NCBI GenBank assembly: GCA_039819545.1
Contig: JBCBRS010000009.1
Location: forward strand, 1-64,000
Source of the DNA: CALLPQ01 sp039819545
GTDB lineage: Bacteria; Pseudomonadota; Alphaproteobacteria; Caulobacterales; Parvularculaceae
DNA: 64,000 nucleotides
Reading direction: 5' to 3'
Part shown: one piece after another, positions 1 through 8,009 of the stretch
Layout: every line of letters starts with the position of its first letter
Numbering within the stretch: the first letter of the stretch is position 1
Program-made: the position numbers and the translations under genes
Notes under the pieces: model-generated
Told to the model about the DNA's origin: nothing
The model's input: only the letters and a program-made list of their open reading frames with translations
Database searches by the model: none

Positions 1-1
1 G

Positions 2-979
2 TTGGCCGCGGAAATCTATGTAAACCCGGGTCAGGAGGCGCGGGCCATGGAAATTGCAGGCTGGCTTCAGGCCCAAGACGGGATCGACACGATCTTGCCC
101 ATGGCCTTTGCCGAAAGTCGGTATGCGGATTTGCCGCTCTCCCTGTTCGGGTTCACCATGGATAAAACCTATACGGAAAACTGGCCGCTATTATCGGAAA
201 TACCCGGTGCCTGGGCCGCCGTTAAGGCCGGTGATCATAGTCTGATCAACGAGCAAATGGCGCGGGCCCATGGCTTCGCCCCCGGTGATACCCTTCGTAT
301 ACCAGCACCCGGCGAGGACTGGGTGGTGACCATTGCCGGGGTTTACTCTGATTACGGCAATACCAGCGGCCAGATCATGGTGACGGTTGAAACGCTCAAG
401 GCCCGGTTTCCCGCAGCGCAGTCCAGCCTTTTTGCAGTGCGGGCCGAGCCCGATAAGACGTCGTCGCTTACGGCTGCCTTGACCGAACGCTATGGCCTCG
501 GTGAGACGGAGATCATCGACCAGCGCGCGCTAAAGGTTTTCTCCAAAAACGTCTTTGAACAGACATTTGTGGTCACCGGCGCGCTCAATGTCCTGACCTT
601 TATGGTTGCCGGTGTGGCCCTTTTTGCCAGTTTGTTGAGCCTCAGCGCCGCGCGCCTACCGCAATTGGCACCGCTTTGGTCCATGGGGCTGCGCCGGGGG
701 GCGTTATCGCGCATGGAGCTTGGAAAATCGGTGGTGTTGGCGCTCTTTACCGCCACGCTTGCCGTGCCGCTGGGGCTTGGTGTGGCGTGGGTCTTGACCA
801 ATGTGATCAATGTGGCGGCCTTTGGCTGGCAATTGCCGCTGTTTGTTTATCCCGGTCAGTTTTTGATCCTTGGCCTTGTGGCCGTGGTCACTGCTTTTCT
901 GGCAGCCCTTATCCCGGCCTTGCAATTGCGCCGTCTGGCCCCGGCGCGGCTGGTCAAAGTGTTTGCGGAGGAGCGCTAA
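2..979 (+). CDS. FtsX-type ABC transporter permease, 3' part (5' end outside window)
   Basis: The reading frame is open to the left edge, so this is the C-terminal part of a longer protein. The first half looks like the periplasmic MacB-type domain. It is followed by about three hydrophobic helices (around residues 195-215, 240-268 and 280-305) in the usual FtsX arrangement, ending in the Leu/Arg-rich tail typical of these permeases (ARLVKVF). The family exports or extracts lipids, peptides or lipoproteins with a LolD/MacB-type ATPase, presumably encoded further left. The stop lies 1 base before the next gene, so the two are probably co-transcribed and the secreted lipocalin-like protein may be a partner. 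The substrate cannot be read from the sequence. Confidence 0.8.
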   Translation: MAAEIYVNPGQEARAMEIAGWLQAQDGIDTILPMAFAESRYADLPLSLFGFTMDKTYTENWPLLSEIPGAWAAVKAGDHSLINEQMARAHGFAPGDTLRIPAPGEDWVVTIAGVYSDYGNTSGQIMVTVETLKARFPAAQSSLFAVRAEPDKTSSLTAALTERYGLGETEIIDQRALKVFSKNVFEQTFVVTGALNVLTFMVAGVALFASLLSLSAARLPQLAPLWSMGLRRGALSRMELGKSVVLALFTATLAVPLGLGVAWVLTNVINVAAFGWQLPLFVYPGQFLILGLVAVVTAFLAALIPALQLRRLAPARLVKVFAEER

Positions 980-980
980 G

Positions 981-2114
981 ATGGTCTGTGGTCGTCTGAT
1001 TGAGTCGTTGGTTATCGGTCTTTGTTCAGCGGTTATGCTGAGTGCCCCCATACCCGCCGCCTTAGCGCAAGGCGCGCCCGAAGGGTTTGCCGATATGGGG
1101 CAGGCATCGCCCGACTATGCGCAGGTGCGGCCAGACCGTGTACTGATCTTTCCCGATGATCATCAAGCCCATGATGAATTTCGATTGGAATGGTGGTATG
1201 TGACTGCAAACTTGACCACCGAAGACGGCGAGCCCCTGGGCCTGCAATGGACGCTGTTTCGGAATGCATTGACGCCGCCTATCCCTGATAAGGTGCAGGC
1301 GCAAAATCCTTGGGCCGACGAAACCATCTGGATGGGCCACGCCGCCGTTACCACGCCGGATAAGCATTACTCGGCGGAGCGATTTGCCCGCGGCGGTGTG
1401 GGGCAGGCGGGCGTTACCGGCGGTGATGGTAAACGAACAGGAACAGAAGAATTCGCTGCATGGATTGACCATTGGGTTATGGAGAACCCGGCCGGGCCCT
1501 CCATCAAGACGCTAAATTTGAAAGCCGACGGTGAGGACTTTGCGTACGACGTCAACCTGACCACATCGCGCGCGCCGGTGTTGCAGGGGCAGAACGGGTA
1601 CTCGGTCAAAGCGCAATCGGGGCAAGCGTCTCATTATTACAGCCAGCCTTTTTATTCCGTATCGGGAACAGTGACCGTGGCGGGCAAGCCGCGCGACGTA
1701 ACGGGCAAAGCGTGGCTTGACCGCGAATGGTCCAGCCAGTTTTTGAATACCAATCAATCGGGCTGGGACTGGTTTTCCCTGCATTTGGGTGATGGGCGCA
1801 AGATCATGCTGTTCCGCCTGCGCGGCACGCGCGATGGTGATTTCTACTCCGGCAATGTGATTGAAGCTGATGGTACGACCCGTCAGCTCCCTCGCGGCGG
1901 GATAACCATCGCGCCATTACAACGGACCCGTATCAAAGGCCGCGAAGTGCCCACGGGCTGGCGCGTGCGCATCCCCTCTCTTGCGCTCGACGTGGAAACG
2001 CGCGCCATCAACCGCCGGGCGATGATGGAAACGCTCTTTTCCTATTGGGAGGGGCCAATCACGATCAAGGGTAGCCACGATGGTATCGGCTACCTTGAAA
2101 TGACTGGGTACTGA
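981..2114 (+). CDS. Secreted AttH/CrtC-like lipocalin-fold protein
   Basis: The protein has 377 residues. The start at 981 is chosen because it gives a clear signal peptide (about residues 1-29, ending PAALAQ) directly after the permease stop. The body resembles the AttH / carotenoid 1,2-hydratase N-terminal family: an EWWY motif soon after the start, a central LDREWSSQ motif and many Trp/Gly beta strands. AttH-like proteins regularly sit beside FtsX permeases and are thought to bind a hydrophobic ligand in the periplasm. True CrtC hydrates acyclic carotenoids. The setting here favours the transporter-linked AttH group, not pigment synthesis, although the gene borders the PGC. It converges with hemA with only 17 bases between the stops. 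Confidence 0.78.
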   Translation: MVCGRLIESLVIGLCSAVMLSAPIPAALAQGAPEGFADMGQASPDYAQVRPDRVLIFPDDHQAHDEFRLEWWYVTANLTTEDGEPLGLQWTLFRNALTPPIPDKVQAQNPWADETIWMGHAAVTTPDKHYSAERFARGGVGQAGVTGGDGKRTGTEEFAAWIDHWVMENPAGPSIKTLNLKADGEDFAYDVNLTTSRAPVLQGQNGYSVKAQSGQASHYYSQPFYSVSGTVTVAGKPRDVTGKAWLDREWSSQFLNTNQSGWDWFSLHLGDGRKIMLFRLRGTRDGDFYSGNVIEADGTTRQLPRGGITIAPLQRTRIKGREVPTGWRVRIPSLALDVETRAINRRAMMETLFSYWEGPITIKGSHDGIGYLEMTGY

Positions 2115-2131
2115 TCAATTCTGCGGCTGTT

Positions 2132-3346
2132 CTACGCAACTTGCCGTGCCAGGGCGCATTGCGACCAGATTTCTGACAGGGCATTAACGAGGTGCGCGAT
2201 ATCGTCGTCGCTATGGACCGGGGAAGGGGTAATGCGGAGGCGTTCGGTACCCTTCGGCACGGTGGGATAGTTGATCGGCTGCACATAGATGCCGTGATTT
2301 TCCATGAGCCAGTCGCTGATCCATTTACACTTCACCGGATCGCCCACCATCACCGGCACGATATGGCTCGGATTATCCATGGTGGGGATACCGATTTGAG
2401 CGAGCCGAGCACGCACTTTTGCCACGCGGTCGCGCTGGCCAAGACGTTCGGCATCGCTCTGTTTCAGATGACGGATGGAGGCAAGCGCCCCGGCAGCAAC
2501 TGCCGGCGGCAGGGCCGTGGTGAAAATAAACCCTGACGCATAGGACCGGATAAAATCGCACAGGTCGCGGGAGGCAGCGATATAGCCGCCAAGCACCCCA
2601 AAGGCCTTGCCCAGCGTGCCCTCAATCACGGTGATCCGATCCATGAGCCCTTCGCGTTCGGCAATGCCACCGCCGCGTGGGCCATAGAGGCCAACCGCAT
2701 GGACCTCATCAATATAGGTCATGGCGTTATACTGGTCGGCGAGATCGCAGATTGCCTCAATCGGCGCGATATCCCCGTCCATGGAGTAGACCGATTCAAA
2801 CGCGATCAGTTTTGGCGCCGCCGGATCAAGCGTCTTCAGAATGCGCTCTAGATCGGCCACGTCATTATGCTTAAAGATATGTTTCAGGGCTTTTGAATGA
2901 CGGATGCCTTCAATCATGGAAGCGTGATTTAACTCATCGGAAATCACGATGCAGCCGGGAATTTTTGCGGCCAGCGTGCTCAGACCCGTCCAGTTCGACA
3001 CATAACCAGAGGTAAACAGAAGCGCCGATTCTTTATTGTGAAGATCGGCCAGCTCCTGTTCGAGGAGAACGTGATAATGGTTCGTGCCGGAGATATTGCG
3101 CGTACCGCCCGCGCCGGCGCCGCATTCATCAATGGCCGTGTGCATGGCCTCAAGCACCTTGGGGTGCTGGCCCATGCCGAGATAATCATTGGAGCACCAA
3201 ACCGTCACCTCCGATGGGCCGATATCGCCATGATTGTGGGCGCGCGGAAACTGGCCGCGCTGGCGCTTGATATCGGCAAAGACGCGGTAATTGCCCTCGT
3301 CCCGCAAGCTCTCAAGGGTGGTTTTGAAAAACGCTTCGTAGTCCAT
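2132..3346 (-). CDS. hemA: 5-aminolevulinate synthase
   Basis: Condenses glycine and succinyl-CoA to 5-aminolevulinate, the first step of heme and bacteriochlorophyll synthesis (C4 pathway), with pyridoxal phosphate. The 404-residue protein has the full family length. The Schiff-base lysine is K247 in EGTLGKAFG, and DEVHAVG (about 213-219) holds the cofactor-binding Asp. The start at 3346 is preferred over an in-frame ATG at 3358 because GGAGA lies about 6 bases upstream and it gives the family N-terminus MDYEAFF. It is the last gene of the bchF-hemA operon, 37 bases after puhE, so precursor supply is tied to pigment genes. A second hemA elsewhere in the genome is possible. Confidence 0.96.
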   Translation of the reverse strand: MDYEAFFKTTLESLRDEGNYRVFADIKRQRGQFPRAHNHGDIGPSEVTVWCSNDYLGMGQHPKVLEAMHTAIDECGAGAGGTRNISGTNHYHVLLEQELADLHNKESALLFTSGYVSNWTGLSTLAAKIPGCIVISDELNHASMIEGIRHSKALKHIFKHNDVADLERILKTLDPAAPKLIAFESVYSMDGDIAPIEAICDLADQYNAMTYIDEVHAVGLYGPRGGGIAEREGLMDRITVIEGTLGKAFGVLGGYIAASRDLCDFIRSYASGFIFTTALPPAVAAGALASIRHLKQSDAERLGQRDRVAKVRARLAQIGIPTMDNPSHIVPVMVGDPVKCKWISDWLMENHGIYVQPINYPTVPKGTERLRITPSPVHSDDDIAHLVNALSEIWSQCALARQVA

Positions 3347-3383
3347 TCGGGTCTCCATCGCAGTGTTGCCACTACCTCTTTGC

Positions 3384-4226
3384 CTATAGCTGATTATTTT
3401 TCGGTTTTGCACCCGTTTGAGGGCGTGTTTCTGTCATCTGTAATGGTCTTACGCCGGTAGTGTTTGGGACAGCCCAGCGCCATAGCGCCGCATCGGGAAG
3501 CGGGATGACCAGCGCCCAATGTTCGATCACGGCAAGGACCGCAAGGCTTGCCAATAAGGTCCACGATACGGCTGCATAGGTGCCGGGCATGGCCGCAGAC
3601 GCCAGCCAAATGAGAAAGGCAGCCACGCTGGTGGCGCCTACAATCGCCACGGGAAAAAAGGAGCTTGCCGTTCGCGTGGAAAAATAGCTGGTAAGGTAGG
3701 TAAGATGGCGCGGCAGAAAGTCCGCTGACAGGTTCGGGGCGCCAAAAAAGACAACAAATTTCGCGCTGAGCCGCATGCCCCAGAGCAACAGGAACGTCCA
3801 GAGTGCCGTCTTGTTGGCCGCGCCCCAGCTTAAAATCGCGATGACGAGGGCGTGGACCGCAATCGCGACTTCGTGGTGGATAATGGTCTGGGTTGAGACG
3901 ATAAATCGTTGCCACAGGGAAAGACCGTCCGGGCACGCCGTTTTGCGTGGGCCACTGACAAATCCCAAAAGGAACATAATTTCGTGCCAGGCCCACAGGA
4001 TAAGGCCGGCAAGGAACCCGCCATAGGCTCCGGCACCAGTGACATTGCCTCGCAAATGCAACACCGCAATGGTCGCGCCTGCCATGGCAAAGGCCGCAGC
4101 CCAGGCGCTGACCTTAAACGTCGCCGCCGGTCGGCCCACAAGCCACAGGACAAAGCCGGTGGAAATCCACCAGGCAAAGGCCGCCACCAGAAGGGGAATT
4201 GCAGCTGCGATCATCGAGATTGCCAC
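3384..4226 (-). CDS. puhE: Putative photosynthetic complex assembly protein PuhE
   Basis: A 280-residue membrane protein with about seven or eight hydrophobic helices, matching the DUF3623/PuhE family found only in photosynthesis clusters of purple bacteria. The family supports reaction-centre and bacteriochlorophyll accumulation, but its biochemical role is not known. A conserved-looking polar stretch between helices (HHEVAIAVHALV, about 117-128) contains three His residues. It lies between acsF and hemA, the common alphaproteobacterial order acsF-puhE-hemA. The start at 4226 follows a 153-base gap after acsF, the largest in the operon. Confidence 0.9.
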   Translation of the reverse strand: MAISMIAAAIPLLVAAFAWWISTGFVLWLVGRPAATFKVSAWAAAFAMAGATIAVLHLRGNVTGAGAYGGFLAGLILWAWHEIMFLLGFVSGPRKTACPDGLSLWQRFIVSTQTIIHHEVAIAVHALVIAILSWGAANKTALWTFLLLWGMRLSAKFVVFFGAPNLSADFLPRHLTYLTSYFSTRTASSFFPVAIVGATSVAAFLIWLASAAMPGTYAAVSWTLLASLAVLAVIEHWALVIPLPDAALWRWAVPNTTGVRPLQMTETRPQTGAKPKNNQL

Positions 4227-4379
4227 GGCCCCCTTTGTTTTGTGTGTCGCTTCGTGGTCACGTCGGTTGGTCTTTCTTTAGTTCTGTTTTTATCGGTACG
4301 GTGCGCATGGCACCAATTGATAAAACGAATGGAGGGTATCGGCTTTTTCTGTGCCGCTACTCCCCGCCCGCCACCTGCG
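4227..4379 (-). other. Intergenic gap acsF-puhE
   Basis: A 153-base gap inside the operon, the longest between bchF and hemA. I see no terminator with a T-tract and no TGT-N12-ACA PpsR box, so an internal promoter here is possible but unsupported. Confidence 0.4.
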
Positions 4380-5495
4380 TTACCAGGCGGGGGCGAGACG
4401 CACCTGTGCGGGCAAATCGTTGCGGCGCACGGGGGTCATAAAAATACCCACAAATTTCATGGCACAGCGTAACCCGAGCCCCATGCGTTTGATCCGGCTG
4501 CCAATGTCTTTGGCACCCGTCAACGCCTCCATGGCATCGGCGGTCTGGCGCAGGCTTTCCATCCGCTGTCGGAATTTCGGGTTATCGATATCGAGTTCCA
4601 CGGGGAAAATCTGGCGCGCAATTTCGTTGGTAATGCCAAAAACCTTGTAGTCATAGGCCGTGGGGTCGAGCCCCAGCGCCGCATGAAACGCCGGGCGCCG
4701 ATGGTCGCGAATAAACATGGTGGCGTAAACGGCGGTCAGAAAAAAGCGGATCCACATCAGGTTTCCGCCGCGCAAGAGATGCGGGTTTGCCTTCATGAGA
4801 AGGGCAAATGCCTCTCCATGGCGGAATTCGTCATTACACCAATCTTCAAACCATTTGAAAATCGGATGAAACCGTAACTCGGGATGGTTCTCCAACTGGC
4901 GATAGATAGCGATGTACCGCGCATAACCGATTTTTTCGGACAGATAGACCGAGTAGAAAATATATTTTGGCTTGAAGAAGGTGTATTTCTTCGACTTGGT
5001 TAAAAAGCCAAGGTCAACACCAATCCCGAAGTCTTTTAGCACGTGATTGATAAAGCCCGCATGGCGCGCCTCATCACGGCTCATATATTTCATCAGGGCC
5101 TTGATGTCGGGGTTATCAACCTGCCGGGCAATCTCTTTGTAAAGGACGCACCCGGAGAATTCCGACGTTAGCGAAGAGACAAGAAAATCAACAAACTCTG
5201 CCCGCAAGGCCGGGGGCAGGGTGTCGAGCATGTCATCAAATTCAGCGGTACGTTTGAAATGGTTTTTGTTGCGATCTTCGGCAAGTTCGGCAATCAGCGC
5301 ATCCCATTCCTGGCGCACGGGCTCCACGTCAAGGGCGTTCATGGCCTTGATGTCCGTTGTGTAAAACCGCGGGCTGAGCGTTGTGCTCTCCTGGGCCATC
5401 TTGTTGGTTTCGGGTTTTGTGTGCTCAGGCGGGCTTGTCTGGGCCTGAAGCGCAGAAAAATCCTCGCGCCCTGATTCTACGGTTGCTGTGGTCAT
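4380..5495 (-). CDS. acsF: Aerobic Mg-protoporphyrin IX monomethyl ester oxidative cyclase
   Basis: Forms the isocyclic ring E of bacteriochlorophyll using O2 and reductant, giving divinyl protochlorophyllide. The 371-residue protein belongs to the diiron ferritin-like family. The iron-binding motifs DEARH (141-145) and DEFRH (222-226) are present, as are upstream acidic residues near 112-121. The start codon overlaps the stop of the preceding orf in an ATGA, so translation is coupled. No anaerobic cyclase gene (bchE) is seen in the window, so at least this cluster makes bacteriochlorophyll in an oxygen-dependent way. Confidence 0.96.
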   Translation of the reverse strand: MTTATVESGREDFSALQAQTSPPEHTKPETNKMAQESTTLSPRFYTTDIKAMNALDVEPVRQEWDALIAELAEDRNKNHFKRTAEFDDMLDTLPPALRAEFVDFLVSSLTSEFSGCVLYKEIARQVDNPDIKALMKYMSRDEARHAGFINHVLKDFGIGVDLGFLTKSKKYTFFKPKYIFYSVYLSEKIGYARYIAIYRQLENHPELRFHPIFKWFEDWCNDEFRHGEAFALLMKANPHLLRGGNLMWIRFFLTAVYATMFIRDHRRPAFHAALGLDPTAYDYKVFGITNEIARQIFPVELDIDNPKFRQRMESLRQTADAMEALTGAKDIGSRIKRMGLGLRCAMKFVGIFMTPVRRNDLPAQVRLAPAW

Positions 5496-5890
5496 TTCAA
5501 AAATCCAGTTTGCGTTGTGGGCCGATGCAATTGGGTCGGCGAAAAGCTGACCTCATAAAGCTCGGTAATCAAAAAGAGCGATTTCAGCCGTACCCAGAGC
5601 TTATCGAACAGTGAGGCCCGGGTCAGTGTTGCGGAGCGGCGTAGATAGAGTGTTTCCCCAAAGGAGATTTGTACCGGGGCACCGTGGACAAAGATGCGAT
5701 CACCAAGATGCGCTTGTAAATTGTCGTCAAGCGCCACGTGGGCCTCTAGGGTTTCATTGGTGTGTTTGACCTGAACGGTACAACCCGTGGCGATTTTTTT
5801 TCGCCACAGGCGCAAGGGGGCAGCGCGGCGCGTGCCGCCCGTTAAGCCACCTTTTGTGCCAGCCGATACAAGGAGTGCGGCAATGATCAC
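5492..5890 (-). CDS. Small PGC protein between puhC and acsF, unknown function
   Basis: 132 residues, with a short hydrophobic start (about 1-10) and then a mostly beta-strand, basic body ending in FLITELYEVSFSP. Both ends are coupled by ATGA overlaps, to puhC upstream and acsF downstream, so it is made with them. Small unnamed proteins occur at this spot in several PGCs. I do not recognise a domain with a known activity. A role in reaction-centre assembly or with the cyclase is inferred from position only. It is shorter than PuhC and not similar to it by eye. Confidence 0.75.
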   Translation of the reverse strand: MIIAALLVSAGTKGGLTGGTRRAAPLRLWRKKIATGCTVQVKHTNETLEAHVALDDNLQAHLGDRIFVHGAPVQISFGETLYLRRSATLTRASLFDKLWVRLKSLFLITELYEVSFSPTQLHRPTTQTGFLK

Positions 5891-6381
5891 GAGGACGCCC
5901 CCTCCGGAATGGTCTGCGCGTCGGCGGTATTAACCGTGGCTTGCGGTAACAGAACATCAAATTGCTGGGCGTTGCCGCGGCCAAAGGCGTTGAGCTCCAC
6001 CTGATGTTCTGTAAGGGGATCAATAAGGAGAAGGCCCCTATCGGTGGTGGCCACGAGGCGGAAGGGCATTTCCGGCCCAATATCAAATTTCTGGCGGGAG
6101 AATGCCATAGCGCGCAATGCCGTGCGCACAAAGCCTGACTGGCCGGGTTCAAACAGATGGACGTCATCGCCGGTCTTGGCGTCGCGCACCAAAATGCCGC
6201 CGGTCACATGATCCAAGAATAACAGGCTACGTTCGGTCACAATAGAAAGTGGTTTTTCCGGCTGCTGACCGATACCTGTCCACTGGCTAAAAAATGTTGC
6301 AAATACGCTGAAAAGCGCGATTGAAAAAACACAGATCAGCATTTTGCGGGGAACAACCCCTTGAGCGTGTGCAATGATCAT
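5887..6381 (-). CDS. puhC: Photosynthetic complex assembly protein PuhC
   Basis: A 164-residue protein with one N-terminal membrane anchor (about residues 14-34) and a predicted periplasmic beta-rich domain. This matches PuhC, needed for normal amounts of reaction centre and LH1 in Rhodobacter. Typical features are the hydrophobic anchor, a central D(H)xTGxxxV segment (DHVTGGILV, about 57-65) and RALA/RAMAF-type residues near 90. The start at 6381 has a strong ribosome binding site (GGAAGG) that is duplicated in tandem. It lies 79 bases after puhB. Confidence 0.88.
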   Translation of the reverse strand: MIIAHAQGVVPRKMLICVFSIALFSVFATFFSQWTGIGQQPEKPLSIVTERSLLFLDHVTGGILVRDAKTGDDVHLFEPGQSGFVRTALRAMAFSRQKFDIGPEMPFRLVATTDRGLLLIDPLTEHQVELNAFGRGNAQQFDVLLPQATVNTADAQTIPEGASS

Positions 6382-6383
6382 AA

Positions 6384-6407
6384 CTTACCTTCCTTCTTAC
6401 CTTCCTA
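6384..6407 (-). promoter_or_regulatory. Tandemly duplicated ribosome binding site before puhC
   Basis: Read on the minus strand, a 12-base unit (AAGGAAGGTAAG) is present twice head to tail, 11 of 12 bases identical, directly before the puhC ATG. Each copy carries a Shine-Dalgarno-like AAGGAAGG. Only the copy nearest the ATG is at normal spacing. Confidence 0.6.
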
Positions 6408-6460
6408 TTATCCTTTGCCTATCTCGACTATCATCCTTGTACGGTGTTTTAGGAGCCTGT

Positions 6461-7195
6461 TTAAGCGGGTGCCGCGTCACCCAGCGGACCGGTTTCGGGG
6501 TACACCGGTTTCGAGGGGCGTGATGGCGTCTTTGTGCCTTCCTGAGCCTGCACCTGTGTATGCGCGACGTCGCTGTCAGCGCTGGTCTCAGCGTGAGCCT
6601 TAATTGCGTCCACAAGGACTGCGGCTGGCGTTTTGGCATCGGATAGCCCGCGCAGAAGCGGCACCGGGCGCAACAGCCGGAACGGGCGCGCGTGCGGCCA
6701 CAGATGGAGGAGGGGCACGGCTGCTGACTTGTTACGGGCGTTGGTGAGCTCAAGCGCCAGATCACCGGCATCACCGCCGCGTGCTTTCAGGGCAACCGCC
6801 GCAATCTGTGCAAAGGGCAGATTGATATATTTGCGCAAGGCAACCCCGCTGCGGATCACCACGCGGCTGGTTGTAATGGTATAGACGCTGGCGCGTGCCA
6901 TCATCCGGGCAATGACGAACAGAATGCCGACGGCAAACAGTCCCGCAACGCCCATCGGCAAGGCATTGGCAAGCGCAGGACCCAAGGCAACGCCATTACT
7001 CAGCCCGCCGATCACATTCCAGACCATGAGGCCCGCAAAATAAAGGCCGATGGGGCGAATATGGAGCGCATGGATCGCGAGGGCGAGGGGGCGAGGCGCA
7101 CCCTGCCACAACACTTTCTCCCCCCGCGGAAGGAGTTGGGGAAGCCCGCGACTGGGCTCCCCGCCATGGGTTTCTTCATCGTGGAAGAGGCTCAT
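6461..7195 (-). CDS. puhB: Photosynthetic complex assembly protein PuhB
   Basis: 244 residues: a soluble N-terminus with LPRGEKVLWQGAP (about 22-34), three hydrophobic helices (about 45-65, 70-95 and 100-115) and a PH-like C-terminal domain (about 120-190). This is the PuhB family, a dimeric membrane protein that aids reaction-centre assembly in Rhodobacter. The ATG overlaps the puhA stop, so H subunit and assembly factor are coupled. The tail after residue 205 is Pro/Thr-rich and probably disordered. Confidence 0.92.
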   Translation of the reverse strand: MSLFHDEETHGGEPSRGLPQLLPRGEKVLWQGAPRPLALAIHALHIRPIGLYFAGLMVWNVIGGLSNGVALGPALANALPMGVAGLFAVGILFVIARMMARASVYTITTSRVVIRSGVALRKYINLPFAQIAAVALKARGGDAGDLALELTNARNKSAAVPLLHLWPHARPFRLLRPVPLLRGLSDAKTPAAVLVDAIKAHAETSADSDVAHTQVQAQEGTKTPSRPSKPVYPETGPLGDAAPA

Positions 7196-7974
7196 ATCCA
7201 GGGCTCCACCCGGTCAGGCGTTGCGTAGAGTTTGCCGCCGCCATAATAGCCGCTGACCTTGTCTTCCTCCAGACGGGTAACCTCATCGGGCACCTTGGTC
7301 TGGGGAACATCGGCAAATTGCGCGCCGGTGATCGCGTGCACATTGATGCGCCGTTGGCTGCCTTTGACCACAGCAAACGGGATTGGCAGCAACACATTTT
7401 TCGGCGCATCGCTGGTGCCCGCATTGACTTCCATATAGCGGATAATCGCCTCGGACCGGTCGACCCAGAGATCAACCACAACACCGCCCGGCTGATCATC
7501 GCAGCCATAAACGGTCATGCCACGCGGGTCTGCATCTTCATTGGCCACATCATAGCCATCGCCCAGACGCATGGGCGCAATCCGCGGGCGCCCATCATCG
7601 GTGAGGTCCACAAGGTCCATACGTTCCGCATAGGAAGCAGGGCCCACCGCATCCTTCATGGGATTGCCGGTTGGTTCATAGGGGGCACCGGGCCAAACGG
7701 CGGTGCGGCGCAGGGCGTGGTTGCGGGTATCGCGGGTACCATGGGGTTGCAGCACCGTGCCGCGCCCATGGGGCAGGTGAAAGGCTTTTTTCGGGCCGTA
7801 CCAGACCTGACCTTTATCCTCTACACGTCCGCGCGTGTCAGACTCCAGCGGATAACCCTCGCGGCGGCTCTCCTGCTGAATGTAAAACACGAGTCCTATA
7901 AAGAATAATAAAAACGTCCAGTTACAGATGCTGACCAGGTCAATCCCTGGTAAAAACTCACCGCTAAAAAGCAT
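7192..7974 (-). CDS. puhA: Photosynthetic reaction centre H subunit
   Basis: 260 residues, the usual length. One N-terminal membrane helix (about 12-31, in DLVSICNWTFLLFFIGLVFY) is followed by the Gln/Glu/Arg-rich segment IQQESRREGYPLE and a cytoplasmic beta-barrel domain with the motif RIAPMRLGDGYDV (about 146-158). The H subunit caps the L/M heterodimer and guides proton transfer to QB. L and M genes (pufLM) are not in this window. It lies 35 bases after lhaA, so much of its transcription probably comes through the bchFNBHLM-lhaA superoperon. Confidence 0.97.
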   Translation of the reverse strand: MLFSGEFLPGIDLVSICNWTFLLFFIGLVFYIQQESRREGYPLESDTRGRVEDKGQVWYGPKKAFHLPHGRGTVLQPHGTRDTRNHALRRTAVWPGAPYEPTGNPMKDAVGPASYAERMDLVDLTDDGRPRIAPMRLGDGYDVANEDADPRGMTVYGCDDQPGGVVVDLWVDRSEAIIRYMEVNAGTSDAPKNVLLPIPFAVVKGSQRRINVHAITGAQFADVPQTKVPDEVTRLEEDKVSGYYGGGKLYATPDRVEPWI

Positions 7975-8009
7975 GGGTCACTCTCCTTGTTTTAGGCCTT
8001 GTTTTGGGA

